From positions 310,001-374,000 of the forward strand of contig CAKOLO010000001.1 of the NCBI GenBank assembly GCA_934096235.1: DNA of 64,000 bases, written 5' to 3'. Source of the stretch: an uncultured Bacilli bacterium. GTDB taxonomy: Bacteria; Bacillota_I; Bacilli_A; RF39; UBA660. The notes below the pieces were generated by a model. The model did no database searches. It saw only the letters and a list, made by a program, of their open reading frames with translations, and was not told the origin of the DNA. Positions 61,009 through 64,000 of the stretch are shown piece by piece (positions within the stretch are counted from its first letter, which is position 1; each line of letters opens with the position of its first letter). A program made the position numbers and the translations under genes.

Positions 61009-61662
61009 ATTACTTTTTAAAACCTTCTTATAATCCTCTTCTAATCCATTTACTTCTAAAAATCTTCTTTTAAATTCCTCTTTATCAGATACTAATAAAG
61101 CAATATCATCTAAAAATCTCTTATAATCTTCATCTTCAAAATACATCTTAGTAGTTGCATATCCTTCTTTGCCATATTTATCTAATAAATGTAATCTTGA
61201 TTCTTCAATAATTTCATCAAGAGTTGAAGTTTGATTATGAACTTTTCTATAAGAATATGTTCTTTTAAGAGGAACATCTATTAACACATTTCTATCGGCA
61301 GAAGATACTATTTTACCATAAATACTTCTAGGTTCATTCTTAGAACTTGCTCTATGATCACATACAGCTTCTGACATAGTTTTAATTTCTTCTTCTGTAA
61401 AAAACCTTCTTAAATTTTGATCTTTAAGTAACATCTCCCCTGAAACTTTTTCATGATTCTTAGCATCAATATAGTGCCCTATATCATGATACGCAGCTAT
61501 GACATAAACCATCTCTAAATTTATATTGGGTACTCTACTTGCAAACATATAACTTCTTTCAATTACATATTTTATATGTTCTAAATTATGTGCATCATCA
61601 TTTTTATCATAACTTTTAAATATTACTTCTTCAATATACTTTTTTAATTCTTCATTTATCAT
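61006..61662 (-). CDS. HD-domain phosphohydrolase
   Basis: A 218-residue HD-superfamily protein: DDAHNLEHIKYVIERS (first His), IAAYHDIGHYID (the HD), VCDHRASS and SSADRNVLIDV (last Asp). The AYHDIGHY arrangement is that of YedJ/YpgQ-like phosphohydrolases, some of which cleave nucleoside triphosphates; the substrate is not determinable here. AGGTGAAATA precedes the ATG. Confidence 0.85.
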   Translation of the reverse strand: MINEELKKYIEEVIFKSYDKNDDAHNLEHIKYVIERSYMFASRVPNINLEMVYVIAAYHDIGHYIDAKNHEKVSGEMLLKDQNLRRFFTEEEIKTMSEAVCDHRASSKNEPRSIYGKIVSSADRNVLIDVPLKRTYSYRKVHNQTSTLDEIIEESRLHLLDKYGKEGYATTKMYFEDEDYKRFLDDIALLVSDKEEFKRRFLEVNGLEEDYKKVLKSN

Positions 61663-61735
61663 TATTTCACCTATAAATACAATACAACAAAATATAATAA
61701 TATGCTATAATTTAATTAATGATAGGAGAATTATT

Positions 61736-62269
61736 ATGTACAAAGTAAATACAAAATCATATGATAAGTTAAAGAAAGAAACAATTCTAGCAACTATTAT
61801 AGTTATAATAATGGCAATAGTTTTTGCAGTTTCAATATTTAACACTATTAAAAAAGATGGTTTTAATAAAGAAATATCTTTATTTCTAGCAATATTTCCA
61901 CTTATATTTGTATTAGCAATATATGGAAGTATTAAAAATATAATTGACATTAATAAAAAATGTAAAGACATAGAATACTTAAAAAATAATGGAAAACTTA
62001 TTAAAAGAATTCCATATGTACTTAAAAAATCAATGGTTAAACGTGGTGATCCAAAAGGAAGAAAATTAAGAGCCATAGTACTTCACTATACTCTACCAAA
62101 TGGTATAACTTTAACACTTGAAAGTGAACCAAAAGATGACACGTTTACTATACCAAAAGAAGGATATGCAGACTTACTTATTGATGAAAATGATCCAAGT
62201 AGATACTTTATAGATACAAATATAGATAGAATTAGCGGAAACAAAGAAGAAGATTTTTATAAAGAATAA
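61736..62269 (+). CDS. Unknown membrane protein with two helices
   Basis: A 177-residue protein: short basic cytosolic start, two membrane helices (about 19-40 and 51-70), then a soluble domain of about 100 residues with RAIVLHYTLPNGITLTLESE and YADLLIDENDPSRYFID. This TM-TM-beta layout is common in Firmicutes proteins of unknown role. GATAGGAGAATT precedes the ATG. Confidence 0.65.
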   Translation: MYKVNTKSYDKLKKETILATIIVIIMAIVFAVSIFNTIKKDGFNKEISLFLAIFPLIFVLAIYGSIKNIIDINKKCKDIEYLKNNGKLIKRIPYVLKKSMVKRGDPKGRKLRAIVLHYTLPNGITLTLESEPKDDTFTIPKEGYADLLIDENDPSRYFIDTNIDRISGNKEEDFYKE

Positions 62270-62296
62270 AGGTAGTCATATGACTACCTATTTTTA
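62268..62296. terminator. Bidirectional terminator
   Basis: A perfect 18-base palindrome GGTAGTCAT/ATGACTACC with A and T runs between convergent genes. Confidence 0.85.
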
Positions 62297-63484
62297 TTGT
62301 TGAAATTTACTTATATCATCTACTCTAAGAGCAAAATATGGTTTATCTTTATTAGATTCTTTTAAGAATAATGCAAATGTATCATTAACATAAAAATTTC
62401 TGTTTTTTATAGGAACAGCAGTTTCATACTTAACATCCATTCCAGCTTCACTTTTAACTTTTCCACCCTTTTCATCTAATGAAAACATAACACTTTGAAT
62501 AGCCTTTTCTATAGTATAAGTCCCATCTACTGTTACAATTTTTTTATCTTGAAGTTCAGTATATTCTCTTAGAACATTAAAATCTATCTTAGGCATCATA
62601 AAGTTATCATTATTATTAAAACTTAATTCTTCTTTATTTTTAATACTCTTATATATTTCATTAAATGTTTCACCCTTTGGATTCTTAATAACAATTATTT
62701 CATCATTATTTTTAGTTAATAATTTAATAGCAAAATCATTTTCATCATTATAATAATACACTTTTATTTGATTACGTACTTCATCATTTTCTTTTATAAT
62801 ACCAAAATATTCTATATTATCTTTATCTTTAAATTTATCAGTAAAAGTATCAAACTTCTTATTAAATTCAAATTCTCTATAAAGCATACTATATAAGAAA
62901 TATCTATCTATTATATCGTTTCCACTATCAAGAGCATCACTACTCCAGTCAAATTTATCAAGAATATCACTCTTTTGATTAAATTTTTCTTTTATAGCGG
63001 TTTCAATTTTATTTTTAAGTTCAATATTTTTTCTTCCATATATTTTATAATAATAACTACTACTTATATTTTTTTCTGTAAAATCTTCTTTATTTAAATT
63101 ATCAAGAATATCTAGTCTCTCATCAAACTTAATATCTTCTTTTACTATATCATTTTTAAAATCATTCCATATTAATTGAAATGTTGGACACCAACTAGTA
63201 TCTTTACTTATCTTATCACTTAATGTTGGTACTACTTCTACACCCTTTGTTTCTTTTAACTCCTTTTGTTCATAAACACTTTCTACATTATCATAAACTT
63301 TAAATCCAAATATATATATTTCAGTACCTATATCATACCCATTATCAATTAATCTATGAACCTTACTAATCTTATAAATAATACTTTTATATTCTACAGT
63401 TCCCCCATCTTTAAGATGCAATTTAATAGGTATTAACATAACCATTAAAATAATACATACAATAATTATTATTTTCTTTTTCAT
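62294..63484 (-). CDS. Unknown membrane-anchored protein, 396 residues
   Basis: One N-terminal membrane helix (about 4-20) followed by a soluble, probably extracellular region. Residues 28-70 (GGTVEYKSIIYKISKVHRLI, GYDIGTEIYIFGFKVYDNV) follow a pattern seen in many exported Clostridia/Bacilli proteins of unknown function. The rest is Lys/Asp/Asn-rich with no recognised domain. AAGGAGAATAT precedes the ATG. The next gene upstream on the same strand may be related in composition. Confidence 0.6.
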   Translation of the reverse strand: MKKKIIIIVCIILMVMLIPIKLHLKDGGTVEYKSIIYKISKVHRLIDNGYDIGTEIYIFGFKVYDNVESVYEQKELKETKGVEVVPTLSDKISKDTSWCPTFQLIWNDFKNDIVKEDIKFDERLDILDNLNKEDFTEKNISSSYYYKIYGRKNIELKNKIETAIKEKFNQKSDILDKFDWSSDALDSGNDIIDRYFLYSMLYREFEFNKKFDTFTDKFKDKDNIEYFGIIKENDEVRNQIKVYYYNDENDFAIKLLTKNNDEIIVIKNPKGETFNEIYKSIKNKEELSFNNNDNFMMPKIDFNVLREYTELQDKKIVTVDGTYTIEKAIQSVMFSLDEKGGKVKSEAGMDVKYETAVPIKNRNFYVNDTFALFLKESNKDKPYFALRVDDISKFQQ

Positions 63485-63534
63485 ATATTCTCCTTAACAT
63501 AATTATAAACTATACTATGTAATTTAACAATAAA

Positions 63535-64000
63535 TTATTTAACGATTAATTCAAGTACTTTTTTAAATTCATCTATTTCTATATTAGAAGTTTCTATATC
63601 AAAGTTAACACCTTTATAACTAAATACAGTCATATAACTATTTTCATAACTATATATCTTAATATTTTTACCATTAATAGTATTATATTTATCACCATTA
63701 TCATCAAAGAAATAATCTCTTAATGGCTCACTATCTTTTGAAAAAGCAATATTAATACTTTTATCTTCTTTATATGTACTAATTAAATAATTGTTAAGTT
63801 TATTATATTCACCTTCAGAATCTTTAATATAAATTCCCTCAACATTATAATTTTTAAAAAATCTATTATTTTTTGTTTATAATTAAATCTATAATATTTA
63901 TATATTTTATTTTTAGCTATTCCAATTATATATTTTTTATCTTCAATAATATCTATCTTTTTATATACTTCCATATAAATATTTTGAAGAATATCCTTAA
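63535..64000 (-). pseudogene. Unknown gene, 5' end outside window, frame broken at an A6 tract
   Basis: Entering from the right edge, the frame reads ...KDILQNIYMEVYKKIDIIED without a stop and would continue beyond the window; an ATG at 63974 has no close ribosome site. At the A6 tract (T6 on the given strand, 63869-63874) the frame is lost. One additional A would join it to a 110-residue frame, NNRFFKNYNVEGIYIKDSEG through SYMTVFSYKGVNFDIETS to a stop at 63535. It could be a real frameshift, transcriptional slippage, phase variation, or a sequencing error. The family is not recognised. Confidence 0.55.

Noticed and set aside
1..64000. Mollicutes-type code with TGA as Trp
   Set aside because: TGA ends comN, rel and other genes at family-typical positions, and Trp residues in conserved motifs are all TGG.
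1..64000. CRISPR array, intact transposase, rRNA operon or replication origin
   Set aside because: No regularly spaced repeats, transposase motifs, rRNA text or DnaA-box clusters were seen anywhere in the window.

Overview
The window is a strongly AT-rich, gene-dense bacterial chromosome segment. It uses the standard bacterial code: TGA is a genuine stop in several genes and Trp is always TGG. AGGAGG-type ribosome binding sites and a Firmicutes-type Val T-box point to Bacilli. Relic sporulation genes (spoIVB, two YjcZ-like small proteins), compressed Bacillus-like gene orders and TasA/CalY-like surface proteins point to a genome-reduced, probably host-associated Bacilli lineage of the Erysipelotrichia/RF39 type. 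That placement is inference.

Left part (1-20 kb). A reading frame open at the left edge fuses the C-terminal part of IspH to a polyprenyl diphosphate synthase. It is followed by a decayed dinD, an atypical tRNA, uppS and mgtE. A minus-strand block then holds unknown coiled-coil, DUF1292 and phosphoesterase genes, spoIVB-xseB-xseA-nusB (a shortened Bacillus order), a CalY-like surface protein, a four-gene operon of unknown function, frr, two unknown genes and mutS. mutS appears leaderless and is divergent from a 50-residue secreted-peptide gene.

Middle part (19.6-46 kb). Here lie a CalY-like protein with a DUF6273-like tail, the rel-dtd pair next to comN-secDF (again Bacillus-like), a lone pseudopilin, and a Val T-box controlling an HD-domain gene plus valS. 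Another CalY-like gene and the rimP-nusA-rnpM-infB-rbfA operon (with a half-length RimP) follow. Next is a CalY-like protein with DUF285 repeats whose promoter carries a G10 tract exactly between -35 and -10, so it is probably phase-variable. A membrane-anchored C39-like protease, a ClpA-like ATPase, a Y-family polymerase, an ATP-grasp enzyme and a ClpX-like ATPase come next. A second RelA/SpoT homologue is preceded by a Cys-rich micro-ORF.

Right part (46-64 kb). This holds two small M3-like metallopeptidases, serS, tandem von Willebrand A surface proteins, two YjcZ-like peptides, prsA, recX, an F420-ligase-like protein and tRNA-Leu(CAA). An intergenic stretch with hairpins and inverted repeats follows, then HAD and HD hydrolases and several unknown genes. 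Two of the right-hand genes look broken: one by an in-frame stop, one by a frameshift at an A6 tract.

Connecting themes. (1) A modular surface-protein family shares one CalY/TasA-like head with exchangeable tails, and one member has a slippable promoter. (2) Two RelA/SpoT enzymes have complementary active-site losses: one has lost key hydrolase residues, the other the synthetase glutamate. (3) Isoprenoid supply is concentrated in an IspH-prenyltransferase fusion close to uppS.
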